In this document: piece after piece, positions 1 through 8,014 of the stretch | Layout: each line of letters starts with the position of its first letter | How positions within the stretch are numbered: position 1 is the stretch's first letter | Assembly: GCA_020853025.1 (NCBI GenBank) | Contig: JADYZP010000057.1 | Span: 1-56,825, forward strand | From: Burkholderiales bacterium | GTDB taxonomy: Bacteria > Pseudomonadota > Gammaproteobacteria > Burkholderiales > Casimicrobiaceae | Length of the DNA: 56,825 bases | Direction: 5' to 3' | Made by a program: the position numbers and the translations under genes | Notes under the pieces: model-generated | What the model was told of the DNA's origin: nothing | Database searches by the model: none | What the model saw: only the letters and a program-made list of their open reading frames with translations

Positions 1-14
1 GAGTTCCTCGCAGG

Positions 15-1100
15 ATGGCAAATGTCAGCCGCCGCGTTCAAATCGAGACCAGAATAAAGCATGGATTATCGCTTCTGTTTCAATCAGTTGTCAGCGATCG
101 ATCGCTTAACGATGGGACACTACTGATCGACATCGACAACAAGAAGGCTGGCGCGCTGGGCCTGTCGATCGCCGAGATCAACAACACGCTGTCGGCGGCA
201 TGGGGCAGCCAGTACATCGACGATTTCATCGACCGTGGGCGCGTCAAGCGCGTGGTCATGCAGGCCGACGCGCTGTTTCGCATGGTGCCGGAGGACTTCA
301 ATCGCTGGTCGGTGCGCAACAACAAAGGCGAAATGGTGCCGTTCCGGTCCTTTGCCAGTTCGCGCTGGGATTATGGCTCCCCCCGGCTGGAACGCTACAA
401 CGGCGTGCCGGCGATGAACATCAATGGCGAGGCGGCCATCGACGTGAGTTCTGGCGTTGCCATGGCCGAGGTGGAAAAACTCGTCGCGCAACTGCCGCAG
501 GGCATCGGCATGGAATGGACGGGAACCTCGTACCAGGAGCGTGCCGCCGGCGCGCAGACGCCGCTCCTCTATGCACTCTCGCTGCTGGTCGTGTTCCTGT
601 GCCTCGCGGCGCTCTACGAGAGCTGGACCATTCCCACTGCGGTGCTGCTGGTCGTGCCGCTGGGGATTCTCGGCACCGCGCTCGCGTCCACGCTGCGTGG
701 CATGGACCGCGATGTGTATTTTCAGGTGGCGATGCTGACCACCGTTGGCCTGTCCAGCAAGAACGCGATCCTGATTGTCGAGTTCGCGAAGGCAAACGTC
801 GAGGCCGGGATGGACCTGATCAAGGCGACGCTCACGGCGGTTCACCAGCGGCTGCGCCCGATTCTGATGACCTCGCTGGCGTTCGGCTTCGGCGTGCTGC
901 CGTTGGCCATTGCGTCGGGTGCCGGATCCGGCGCGCAACGCGCCATCGGAACCGGTGTGCTCGGCGGCATGATCGTGGGCACCTTCCTCGGCATTCTTTT
1001 CATTCCACTGTTTTTTGTAGTGGTGGAGCAGTTGTTCGCTCGCCGCGCGCCGGCGGCGGCCGGTGACGCAAGCCCGGCGGGGGCAGCCACCCATGACTAG
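15..1100 (+). CDS. RND efflux permease, 3' fragment (AcrB/MexB type)
   Basis: C-terminal third of an inner-membrane RND multidrug pump. From about residue 35 the product follows AcrB closely: the [13 protein letters not shown] block, the FIDRGRVK hairpin region, the [14 protein letters not shown] stretch, then the last transmembrane bundle with [19 protein letters not shown] and [19 protein letters not shown]. An intact family member has about 1,050 residues, so the first two thirds are missing. The first ~35 codons (bases 15 to about 115) match nothing in AcrB, look less GC-rich by eye and probably come from a rearrangement or join. The stop codon overlaps the ATG of the outer-membrane factor gene by 8 bases, as in intact pump operons. 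Without the periplasmic adaptor and N-terminal half, this fragment cannot work as a pump. Family certain; where the native coding sequence begins is not. Confidence 0.85.
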   Translation: MANVSRRVQIETRIKHGLSLLFQSVVSDRSLNDGTLLIDIDNKKAGALGLSIAEINNTLSAAWGSQYIDDFIDRGRVKRVVMQADALFRMVPEDFNRWSVRNNKGEMVPFRSFASSRWDYGSPRLERYNGVPAMNINGEAAIDVSSGVAMAEVEKLVAQLPQGIGMEWTGTSYQERAAGAQTPLLYALSLLVVFLCLAALYESWTIPTAVLLVVPLGILGTALASTLRGMDRDVYFQVAMLTTVGLSSKNAILIVEFAKANVEAGMDLIKATLTAVHQRLRPILMTSLAFGFGVLPLAIASGAGSGAQRAIGTGVLGGMIVGTFLGILFIPLFFVVVEQLFARRAPAAAGDASPAGAATHD

Positions 1101-2523
1101 ATCTGTACACGCCGCTACACTGTTATTGGCGCTGGCTGTTGGCGGCTGCGCGAGTCTGGCGCCACCAGTTCCGGAGGCCGTCCCTGCGATACCGACGCAA
1201 TGGCCGTTGCCTGCAACTACGGTCGAAGCGAATGCACCAGCAGATGCAGGTCAAGTCGCTGCGCCAGGCATCACGGCAGCGGATATCGGCTGGCGCGAGT
1301 TTTTCGCCGATCCCGCGCTGGACACGCTGATTGCGCAGGCACTTGAGCACAATCGCGACTTGCGCATCGCGGTACTGAATATAGAGCGCGCCCGGGTGCA
1401 ATACCGAATCCAGCGCGCCGACCAAATCCCGTCGATCGGCATTTCCGGAATTGCCTCGCAGGGCGGGGGACCCGGCAACCTCGCCCCCGATGCGTACAGC
1501 GTCCGGCTTGGCCTGACCGACTTCGAGCTCGATTTCTTCGGACGGGTGCGCGACTTGAGCCGCGTCGCCCTGCAGCGATATTTCGCGCAGTCGGAGACGC
1601 GTCGGGTCGCGCAACTCGCTCTCATCGCCGAGGTCGCCAACGCCTACCTGACCTTGGCCGGCGACCAGGCGCTGCTCCAGGTCGCGCAGGCGACGCTGAC
1701 CAATCAAAGCGATGCCTTCCGCCTGACTCAAAGACGGCATGAGCTTGGCGCGGTATCGGGTCTCGATCTCGAACAGGCGCGCACGACGGTCGAGACCGCC
1801 CGGGCGGACGCCGCGCGCTTCGCCGGGCAGGTTGCGCAGGACATCAACGCGCTGAATCTGCTCGTGGGTGGGCCGGTGGATATGGACCTGTTGCCGACTG
1901 GCTTCAATGGCGGGATTATCGGCATCACAGCACTTCCGGCGGGTCTGCCGTCCGAGGTGTTGCTGCGCCGACCCGATGTGCTGGCCGCGGAGCATCGGTT
2001 ACGTGCGGCCAACGCCAACATCGGCGCCGCACGCGCGGCCTTCTTTCCATCGATCCGCTTGACCGCTGCGGTAGGCTTGGCCAGCGACGCGCTCACCCGC
2101 TTGGCCAGTGGGGGGGCCGGTTTCTCGACGTTGCAGCCGCAAATCAACCTCCCGATCTTCGATAGTGGCCGACTGCAAGGCGACCTCGATGTCGCCAAGG
2201 CGGATCAGGACATCGCGCTTGCCGAATACGAAAAGGCGATCCAGACCGGCTTTCGCGAAGTCGCCGATGCGCTCGCCCTTACGCGGACGCTGTCCGCGCA
2301 GCGCGAGGCGCAGCTAACGCTCCTCGCCGCCGCCACCCGGGCCAACGACCTCTCGCTGGCACGCTACCAGGCGGGGCGTGACAGCTACCTGGTCCAACTC
2401 GTCACGCAACGCACGCTCTATGCCGCGCAGCAGGCGCTTGTCTCCACTCGCGCTGCCGAGCAAACGAATCGCGTAACCCTGTACAAGGTGCTCGGCGGCG
2501 GCTGGTACGAGCGTAGCCAATGA
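1093..2523 (+). CDS. Outer-membrane efflux lipoprotein, NodT/OprM family
   Basis: Outer-membrane channel partner of RND pumps, 476 residues, the usual length. The ATG at 1093 is preferred to one 10 codons upstream because it puts a lipoprotein signal at the N-terminus: a hydrophobic run ending in the lipobox AVGGC, whose Cys would be lipidated. Two OEP repeats follow. The first contains [19 protein letters not shown] and a [17 protein letters not shown] block; the second contains [30 protein letters not shown], a family hallmark (residues described, see 1950-2060). The gene overlaps the end of the permease fragment, so the two were one operon. It is intact even though the permease is truncated here, so it could still serve another pump. 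Confidence 0.92.
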   Translation: MTRSVHAATLLLALAVGGCASLAPPVPEAVPAIPTQWPLPATTVEANAPADAGQVAAPGITAADIGWREFFADPALDTLIAQALEHNRDLRIAVLNIERARVQYRIQRADQIPSIGISGIASQGGGPGNLAPDAYSVRLGLTDFELDFFGRVRDLSRVALQRYFAQSETRRVAQLALIAEVANAYLTLAGDQALLQVAQATLTNQSDAFRLTQRRHELGAVSGLDLEQARTTVETARADAARFAGQVAQDINALNLLVGGPVDMDLLPTGFNGGIIGITALPAGLPSEVLLRRPDVLAAEHRLRAANANIGAARAAFFPSIRLTAAVGLASDALTRLASGGAGFSTLQPQINLPIFDSGRLQGDLDVAKADQDIALAEYEKAIQTGFREVADALALTRTLSAQREAQLTLLAAATRANDLSLARYQAGRDSYLVQLVTQRTLYAAQQALVSTRAAEQTNRVTLYKVLGGGWYERSQ

Positions 2524-2576
2524 TATTGAGACACCCTGGGAACAAACGGATTCCGGAACAATCTCGCGTACTTATC

Positions 2577-2722
2577 CGGCTGTCACCTTTGACCAGCACG
2601 GCCTTGGCTTCCTTCACACAGACGTCGTTGCGGGGGCCCGCCAGATCGTCGCATTTCTGGAGAGCGATGTTGTAGTTTGCCTCGGCCGCGGTAATGCGCG
2701 CGGTCTCGCGAGCCTTCGGCCA
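2577..2722 (-). pseudogene. Remnant of a Lys/Ala-rich exported protein
   Basis: Reading the minus strand from 2722 downward gives about 47 codons with the pattern ARITAAEANYNIALQKCDD, then LAGPRNDVCVKEAKA. This C-D-x-L-x(n)-D-V-C-V-K-E-A-K signature recurs in small exported betaproteobacterial proteins of unknown function. A stop lies just upstream in the same frame, and similarity ends after the KGD at about 2577, so no complete gene remains. The rest of the gap from 2524 to 2928 shows nothing I can assign on either strand. Confidence 0.5.
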
Positions 2723-2928
2723 AGTGGGACATCGGAAGCGTCATCGCAGGCGGGGAAGGCGCCGATGACGAAAGCACGTTCGCGGGACTTGCTCTTTCGG
2801 TGATCCGGCGCTGCGGCCCCTTAAGGGGTGCAGCGCGGACCGTGCCTGTGTTGCAGACGATACGCAGCGTGCCGGGTCGAGTCTGCGCGCTGCAACACGC
2901 AACGCAGCGGACCGCTGCTACGCTGCAG

Positions 2929-3633
2929 CTAGCGTTGCGCGCGGTCGTACACTGTCTTCACGACCTGATAGCACGAGCAGGACGCCGCCTTGAGCCCGCT
3001 GACGTCTATAATCCTGATACTGCCGCGCGCGTAGACGATCAGCTTGCGTCGCCGGAGCTCGCTTGCGGCTTCCGTCACCCCCTCTCGCCGCAAGCCCAGC
3101 ATGTGCGCCAAGAACTGGTGTGTCAGGAGAAACTCGTCCGACCCCACGCGGTCGCGCGTCATCAGCAGCCAGCGGGCCAGACGCTCTTCCGCCTCGTGGA
3201 AGCGGTTGCACGCCGCGGTCTGTGATATCTGCGCCATCAGCGCATAGGTATAGCGGTGAAGCGCCTCCTGCAGCGGCGTGTTGCGGTCGAACTCGGTGCG
3301 AAAGGGCCCCGAGGCCATGCGCAGCGCGCTGCCCGCACCCTGCACCAGCGCGCGGACGCCGGAGACACCCATGCCCAGGATGAAAGGCATTCCGGCCATG
3401 CCTTCGTTGCCGACCATGCCGACCTCGAGCGAGCGGCGCTTGTCGACGGTCGTGAGCAGCGAAATGAGACAGTCGACCGGAAAGTAGACGTGCCGGATCA
3501 TCGCACCGGGCTCGTAGAGCACCTGCCCGAAGCTCACTGCAACGGGTTCGAGCTGTGCCTTCACGCGCTGATATTCCTTGGCGGGAATGCGGGCCAGCAC
3601 CCGATTGGCGGATTGGGCTCTTGTCATGCGCAT
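2929..3633 (-). CDS. Crp/Fnr-family transcriptional regulator
   Basis: About 234 residues: an N-terminal cyclic-nucleotide-binding-like beta-barrel (GQVLYEPGAMIRHVYFP, then VGMVGNEGMAGMPFILG), a dimerisation helix, and a C-terminal Crp-type winged helix whose recognition region reads LAHMLGLRREGVTEAASEL. There is no N-terminal Fe-S cysteine cluster, so it is not a classical oxygen-sensing FNR. The tail CSCYQVVK is shared with the regulator at 11229-12020, and the two are clearly paralogues. An AGGAG sits 3 nt before the ATG at 3633 and 9 nt before an ATG two codons later (3627), so either may be used. The ligand is unknown. The neighbouring plus-strand gene is divergent. Confidence 0.85.
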   Translation of the reverse strand: MRMTRAQSANRVLARIPAKEYQRVKAQLEPVAVSFGQVLYEPGAMIRHVYFPVDCLISLLTTVDKRRSLEVGMVGNEGMAGMPFILGMGVSGVRALVQGAGSALRMASGPFRTEFDRNTPLQEALHRYTYALMAQISQTAACNRFHEAEERLARWLLMTRDRVGSDEFLLTHQFLAHMLGLRREGVTEAASELRRRKLIVYARGSIRIIDVSGLKAASCSCYQVVKTVYDRAQR

Positions 3634-4007
3634 TGACTCCTGTCCACGTCCTCTCCGGTCACCGGCGACATGGGTGGCGGGCAACGCGGCCGCGCATCGC
3701 TGTCGCGAGACTGTACGTCCTCATCCCGGCCAACGGGGGCGAGGTTGCATAGTGCGCGCGAATCGAGGCGCCGTATGTGCGGAACACCGCATAGCGGCAT
3801 CGGCGTCGCCGCGGGTCGCGATCGAGGTTTTGCACCGGGTCGAATGTTGGCTAGCGCACCGACACGGCGGCGTACCGCGGACATGCTCGAACCATCAGCC
3901 TGCGGCAGCGTACGTTTTCCGTCGACCTCGACGAATCGCGTTCCGCGAACTGGGCACGAACTGGGCAAACTACCGCACGCTCGAGCACTCACCGTCAGGA
4001 GATCGAA
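3634..4007. other. Divergent intergenic region
   Basis: 374 bases between the start of the Crp-like gene on the minus strand and the small membrane-anchored protein on the plus strand. It must carry both promoters, but I see no convincing -35/-10 pair, operator or RNA hairpin. The only clear signals are the two ribosome binding sites at its edges. Open frames across it look like high-GC noise. Confidence 0.4.
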
Positions 4008-4481
4008 ATGTGGGCGTACTTCGGACGACCCGGACGCAGGCTAGTGTGGATCGGCGGCGTCTCTATCGGCCTGCTGGCCGCCTCTGGCATCGTCGCGAGC
4101 GTCAACTCGTTCCCGGTCACGTACGTCGTTACCGCGGACGAGGTAAACGCGCACGGTGACCGTGACCTTTCGGCCGGGCGCAACGAGGCGCAGGTCGGGC
4201 GCGCACAAGCCCGTGACGCGCAGGCGCCGGCGGCGGCCACCCGTCGAAGCCAGTTCCGGTGCCCCGAATGCGGGGTCGTCAAATCGGTGCGGCCGATCGA
4301 GCGTGCCGGCGAGGCTGCCGCCGATGCAACTACCGCGGCTGGCGTGATGGAAACGACCTACGAGGTCACGGTCCGCCTGCGCGACGGCTCGACGATGGTC
4401 TTCAATGCCGTGGGCCCGCATGGCTGGCGTCCGGGCAGCCGGATTATTGTGATCGCCGGCGCCGAGGCTCCGTCGCGCTGA
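4008..4481 (+). CDS. Conserved hypothetical, membrane-anchored, with CxxC pair
   Basis: 157 residues. A single N-terminal transmembrane segment (about residues 12-30) is followed by a low-complexity Ala/Arg linker, one CPEC pair near residue 85, and a compact C-terminal beta-rich module reading TYEVTVRLRDGSTMVFNA and ending with GSRIIVIAG. Similar C-terminal modules occur in uncharacterised betaproteobacterial envelope proteins. The start is supported by AGGAG seven bases before the ATG. A single CxxC could bind metal only as a dimer, or be redox active. Function unknown. Confidence 0.6.
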   Translation: MWAYFGRPGRRLVWIGGVSIGLLAASGIVASVNSFPVTYVVTADEVNAHGDRDLSAGRNEAQVGRAQARDAQAPAAATRRSQFRCPECGVVKSVRPIERAGEAAADATTAAGVMETTYEVTVRLRDGSTMVFNAVGPHGWRPGSRIIVIAGAEAPSR

Positions 4482-4692
4482 CTGCGCCCGCCGCTTGGGG
4501 CGGGTTGTCGTGTGCGATGCGGGGAGTCACCATTGTCGGCATTCGGGGCACGCGCCGGCAGACTTGGGTTACGATTGATTGCATGGGGCGAGCTCAATCG
4601 CTCCATCGGGCGCGGCCGCAGTCCGCGCGATCGCTCGCGGGCCCTGTGGCAGGCGCCGCGTACAGCCATGCAAGAATTGCGACGGAGTGCCC

Positions 4693-5069
4693 TTGTTCAG
4701 CAGCATCCGCAGCTTCTTCGACGCGATCCGCGGCAGCCTGTGGTTCTGGCCGGTGCTGATGACGCTGGCGGCGTCCGTTCTGGCGCAGGGATTGATCTAT
4801 CTGGATCAAACGGAATGGTTCCTCCGTGATGATCGTCTGGCAAGTCTGTCTAGCAAGCTCGGACTGGTATGGATGTTCGGCGCAGGCGCGGACGGGGCGC
4901 GATCGCTGCTCGCGACGATCGCAGCTTCCATGGTTTCGATTGCCGCGACCGTTTTCTCGATTACCATCGTCGCCTTGTCGCTGGCGGCCGGGCAGATGGG
5001 CCCGAGGTTGCTGCGCACGTTCATGCGAGATCGCGGCACGCAGGCGTCGCTCGGTATGTTCATCGCCAC
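4693..5069 (+). pseudogene. DUF2254 membrane protein, 5' part (split by IS)
   Basis: N-terminal 125 codons of a DUF2254 integral membrane protein. They hold the first membrane helices (FWPVLMTLAASVLAQGLIYL), then SLLATIAASMVSIAATVFS and the typical GQMGPRLLRTFMRDRGTQA block. The best start is TTG at 4693, with GGAG five bases upstream. The coding sequence runs into an insertion element after 5069 and resumes at 6987. Removing the element and one target-site copy restores a continuous frame of 464 codons reading ...MFIAT-FAYC..., so the gene was whole before the insertion. As it stands the N-terminal product terminates within IS sequence at 5097. Confidence 0.85.
5060..5069. repeat. Target-site duplication, left copy
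   Basis: TCATCGCCAC, repeated exactly at 6977-6986. Ten bases fits the 8-10 bp duplications made by ISAs1-family elements. An eleventh matching base (C) also starts the element, so the boundary is ambiguous by one. Confidence 0.8.
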
Positions 5070-5164
5070 CAGGGTGGATTTGCCCTTGCGAGAATAGAAC
5101 TCGAAACCAAGGAGTTGGGGCCGGGGGGTGGACATCCCCAAGGATTCCCGGTATAAACCGCTGG

Positions 5165-6247
5165 ATGGAATCGGCGACCTTGATCGGAGAGACGCTGGCG
5201 GAGCTGCAAGTACGCCCGGTGGAGCGCAGCGAAGAAGGACGCTATCAAGAGCAGATGAGGCGTCACCATTATCTGGGCGCGCTGCCGAAGATTGGTGAGA
5301 CGCTGTGGTATGTCGCGACCTGGCGCGAGCAGTGGGTGGCGCAACTGAGCCTCTCGGCGGCGGCGCTGAAATGTGCCGTTCGTGATCGCTGGATCGGCTG
5401 GGACTTTCGCTCCCAGTATGGTCGGCTCAAGCTGATCGCCAATAACAGCCGCTTCTTGATTCTTCCTGACGGGCGGCGGCCGAATGTCGGCTCGCGGGTG
5501 CTGTCGCTGACCGAACGCCGGGTGGTGGCCGATTGGCAGGCCCGCTTCGGTCATCCGTTGCTGCTGTTGGAGACCTTTGTCGACCCCCGCCGCTTCCACG
5601 GTGGGGTTTATCGCGCCGCGAACTGGATTGAACTGGGGCTGACCCTGGGCTATCGGCGCACCCGGGAAGGCTACCGCGATGCCGCCGCCCCCAAGCGGGT
5701 ATTTGTGCGCCCCTTGGGCCGCGATTCGCGCGCCCGATTGCTCGACCCCGACCGCCTGCAACTCACTGGAGCCGCCAAGATCATGCTCAATGCCGAACAG
5801 ATGCGCTCGCTGCCACTGTGCTTCACGCAAATTGCCGACCCGCGCCGTGCGCAGGGACGGCGCCATCGCTTGCCGGTGGTGCTGGGCATCGCCGCCGGCG
5901 CCGTCCTCTGTGGCATGCGCGGTTACAAGGCGATGGCCAACTGGGCCGAGGGCTTGGGGCAGCCCGCCCGCCAGCGCTTTGGCTGCCGGCGCGAGCAGGG
6001 GCACTATCTCGTCCCCAGCGAATTCGTCATTCGCGATTGCCTGGTGCGCATTGAACCGGGGGCCCTGGATCGGGCGCTGACGACCTGGAGCAAGGCTTGG
6101 GGAGCCGCCGATGATGCCTTGGCGATCGATGGCAAGACGATGAAGAATGCCCGCGACGAAAACGGACATCAAACCCATATCATGAGCGCCGTGGGCCATG
6201 ACTCGAAGACCTGTCACGCCCAAAAAAAGTCGGCACTTTGCCGGTAG
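5165..6247 (+). CDS. ISAs1 transposase with N-terminal DUF4338 (DruA-like) domain, frame A
   Basis: 360 residues. Residues 1 to about 225 match the DUF4338/DruA-type domain (Pfam PF14236), including the RRHHYLGALPKIGETLWYV block and LTERRVVADWQARFGHPLL. Next is the DDE_Tnp_1-associated segment (QIADPRRAQGRRHRLPVVLG), then the first catalytic Asp in LAIDGKTMKN at residue 322. The frame ends at a TAG (6245) just past the heptamer A-AAA-AAG at 6223-6229. A -1 shift there continues into the DDE core without a gap. This is either programmed frameshifting or an inactivating one-base change. DruA as a free-standing protein belongs to the Druantia defence system, but no other Druantia genes lie here, so the domain is read as part of the transposase. 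Confidence 0.8.
   Translation: MESATLIGETLAELQVRPVERSEEGRYQEQMRRHHYLGALPKIGETLWYVATWREQWVAQLSLSAAALKCAVRDRWIGWDFRSQYGRLKLIANNSRFLILPDGRRPNVGSRVLSLTERRVVADWQARFGHPLLLLETFVDPRRFHGGVYRAANWIELGLTLGYRRTREGYRDAAAPKRVFVRPLGRDSRARLLDPDRLQLTGAAKIMLNAEQMRSLPLCFTQIADPRRAQGRRHRLPVVLGIAAGAVLCGMRGYKAMANWAEGLGQPARQRFGCRREQGHYLVPSEFVIRDCLVRIEPGALDRALTTWSKAWGAADDALAIDGKTMKNARDENGHQTHIMSAVGHDSKTCHAQKKSALCR
6223..6229 (+). promoter_or_regulatory. Candidate -1 ribosomal frameshift site, A-AAA-AAG
   Basis: The zero frame reads CAA AAA AAG. The heptamer A-AAA-AAG is in the correct register for tandem slippage, as at the E. coli dnaX site. A small perfect hairpin (CGGCA-CTT-TGCCG, 6231-6243) starts one base downstream, and an alternative GCCG/CGGC hairpin lies at 6240-6252. 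No Shine-Dalgarno-like stimulator is visible 10-14 bases upstream. The shifted frame gives QKKVGTLPVVGDDERKRTNE, the expected transposase continuation. Confidence 0.5.
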
Positions 6248-6960
6248 TCGGCGATGATGAACGCAAACGCACCAACGAGATCGGCATGGCGATCCCCTTG
6301 CTCGAAGCTTGCGAGCTTGCCGGCAAGGACGTCACCGCCGATGCCCTGCTCACCCAGCGCACACTGGCCAGCTACCTGGTCGCGCGGCAGGCGCATTACC
6401 ATTTCACGGTCAAGGCTAACCAGCCGCGGCTGCAGCGCGACATCGCGCTGTGGTTCGAGCACCGCCAAGCCCCCGACTTCGTCGCGGTTGCAGCGCTCGA
6501 CCACGGGCGCATCGAGACCCGGCGGATCTGGTGCAGTAGCGCGCTCAACGCCTACCTCGACTTCCCCCATGTCGGTCAGGTCTTTTTGATCGAGCGTGAA
6601 GCCGTAGACAAGAAAACCGGCAAGCACCGGTGCGAGATCGCGCTGGGGGTCACGAGTCGCACCCCGCAACAGGCCTCGCCGCAGCGGCTGCTGGCGGTCA
6701 ACCGTGGGCACTGGGCCATCGAAAGTGTCCATCACATCATCGACTGGAACTACGACGAGGATCGCAGCCGCATCCGCACCGGCTTCGGCCCGGAAAACAT
6801 CACCCGCCTGCGCCGCTTCGCGGTCGGCATCCTCAAATCCTTCCAAAAACCCGCTCAATCCCTCGCTACGATGATGCGCAAACTGTGTTTCCGCACCCGC
6901 CTCGTCTTCGACTACTTGCGCATGACACAAAACTCCGCCACCAGATCGCGCGCCCAGTGA
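6238..6960 (+). CDS. ISAs1 transposase, frame B (DDE core, C-terminal part)
   Basis: Continuation of the transposase in the -1 frame, entered at 6229 if ribosomes slip on A-AAA-AAG, or conceivably from the TTG at 6238. It has the second catalytic Asp in VTADALLTQ and the acidic C-terminal block HWAIESVHHIIDWNYDEDRS followed by RIRTGFGPENITRLRR, as in ISAs1/H-repeat transposases. With frame A the full protein would be about 598 residues. Without frameshifting neither product has a complete DDE site, so the element would depend on the shift or on a helper copy. Confidence 0.8.
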   Translation: MPVVGDDERKRTNEIGMAIPLLEACELAGKDVTADALLTQRTLASYLVARQAHYHFTVKANQPRLQRDIALWFEHRQAPDFVAVAALDHGRIETRRIWCSSALNAYLDFPHVGQVFLIEREAVDKKTGKHRCEIALGVTSRTPQQASPQRLLAVNRGHWAIESVHHIIDWNYDEDRSRIRTGFGPENITRLRRFAVGILKSFQKPAQSLATMMRKLCFRTRLVFDYLRMTQNSATRSRAQ

Positions 6961-6976
6961 GAACAAATTTACCGTG

Positions 6977-8004
6977 TCATCGCCACCTTCGCGTATTGCA
7001 TCGTCGTGCTGGGCGTGGTGGACGGCACCCGCATGACGCCGTTTGTACCCAGAGTTTCAGTCTCGGTTGCGTTGGTTCTGGCATTCATCAGCCTCGGGGT
7101 CCTGATCTATTTCATTCATCATGTCGCCCGGTCGATCCAGGCGCCACGGGTGATCGCGGTCGTAGGCCGCGATCTGGAGGCTGCGGTCGACCACCTATTT
7201 CCCCGCGCGGAGGGAAACGAGACAAGTCAGCAGGACGCCGCGGTAGCGCGCGTTGTGGAACGATTCGAGGAAGCGTCCGCGCCGATTCTCGCGCGCGCCT
7301 CCGGGTATCTGACGAACATCGACGGCGAGGCGTTGGTCCGGCTGGTGGCCGATGCCGATTCGGTATTGTGGCTGGACCGTCAACCGGGCGATCATGTGAT
7401 CGAGGGCACCTCGCTCGCGCGTATCTGGCCGGCGGACAAATCGACGGCCGAACTTTGCGATCGGGTGCGCGGCGAATTCGCGTTCGGCGAGATGCGTACC
7501 CCAGCGCAGGATGTGCGCTTTTTGGTCAATCAGCTGGTCGAAATTGCCCAGCGTGCCTTGTCGCCGGGAATCAATGATCCACTCACAGCCGAGGCCTGCG
7601 TCGATTACCTTGGTGTTGCCCTGGGAAAGCTCGCGGGCCGGCCCACGCCGTCGGCGCTCCGGGTGGACGAAGTAGGCGTCGTGCGAGTGGTCATGCAGCA
7701 GGATACGTTCGCTTCGGTCCTGGATGCGGCGTTCGACCCGATCCGCAACTACAGTCGCACCAGCGTGCAGGTGTCGATGCGCCTCGCGGCGCTGCTGACC
7801 CAGCTTGCACAGCTTGCGAGCACATCCGAACAGCGCATGGCGATGCTCGAGCAGGCGCGCATGATTCGACGTGGTGCCAGGGAGATTCCCGAAGAGCGTG
7901 ATCGCAACGCGGTTGAGATGGCGTGCCTTCGCGCAATCGAGGCGTTGGGTGGCGGAGACATCGCGTTGGACCCTCAGGCCGGCGCACGTCGCTGCATCAG
8001 GTGA
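6977..8004 (+). pseudogene. DUF2254 membrane protein, 3' part (split by IS)
   Basis: C-terminal ~340 codons of the gene begun at 4693, starting with the right target-site copy and reading FAYCIVVLGVVDG, then the last membrane helix with ALVLAFISLGVLIYFIHHVA and the cytoplasmic domain (RSIQAPRVIAVVGRDLEAA). No further stops or frameshifts are present, which fits a recent insertion. The MscS-type gene begins 10 bases after the stop, so the two were probably co-transcribed and the IS may be polar on it. DUF2254 proteins are uncharacterised membrane proteins. An internal start such as GTG 7006 could yield a fragment. Confidence 0.85.
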
Positions 8005-8014
8005 GGCAGCGCCC

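Larger units (their letters stand above)
5070..6976 (+). mobile_element. ISAs1-family insertion sequence carrying a DUF4338 domain
   Basis: A 1,907-bp element interrupting the DUF2254 gene. Ends: left CAGGGTGGATTTGCCCT, right (complement) CACGGTAAATTTGTTCT, imperfect inverted repeats agreeing at most positions. It is flanked by the 10-bp duplication at 5060-5069 and 6977-6986. It is longer than a standard ISAs1 element (1.2-1.4 kb) because the transposase carries an extra N-terminal domain of about 220 residues. Coding capacity is in two overlapping frames joined at a slippery heptamer (6223-6229). Confidence 0.85.

Noticed and set aside
4485..4506. Hairpin after the hypothetical gene as a terminator
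   Set aside because: Only a 6-bp stem (CCCGCC/GGCGGG) and no U-tract; in sequence this GC-rich such hairpins are common.
5165..5840. DruA-type domain as evidence of a Druantia defence system
   Set aside because: No other Druantia gene nearby, and the domain is fused to a transposase inside defined IS ends.
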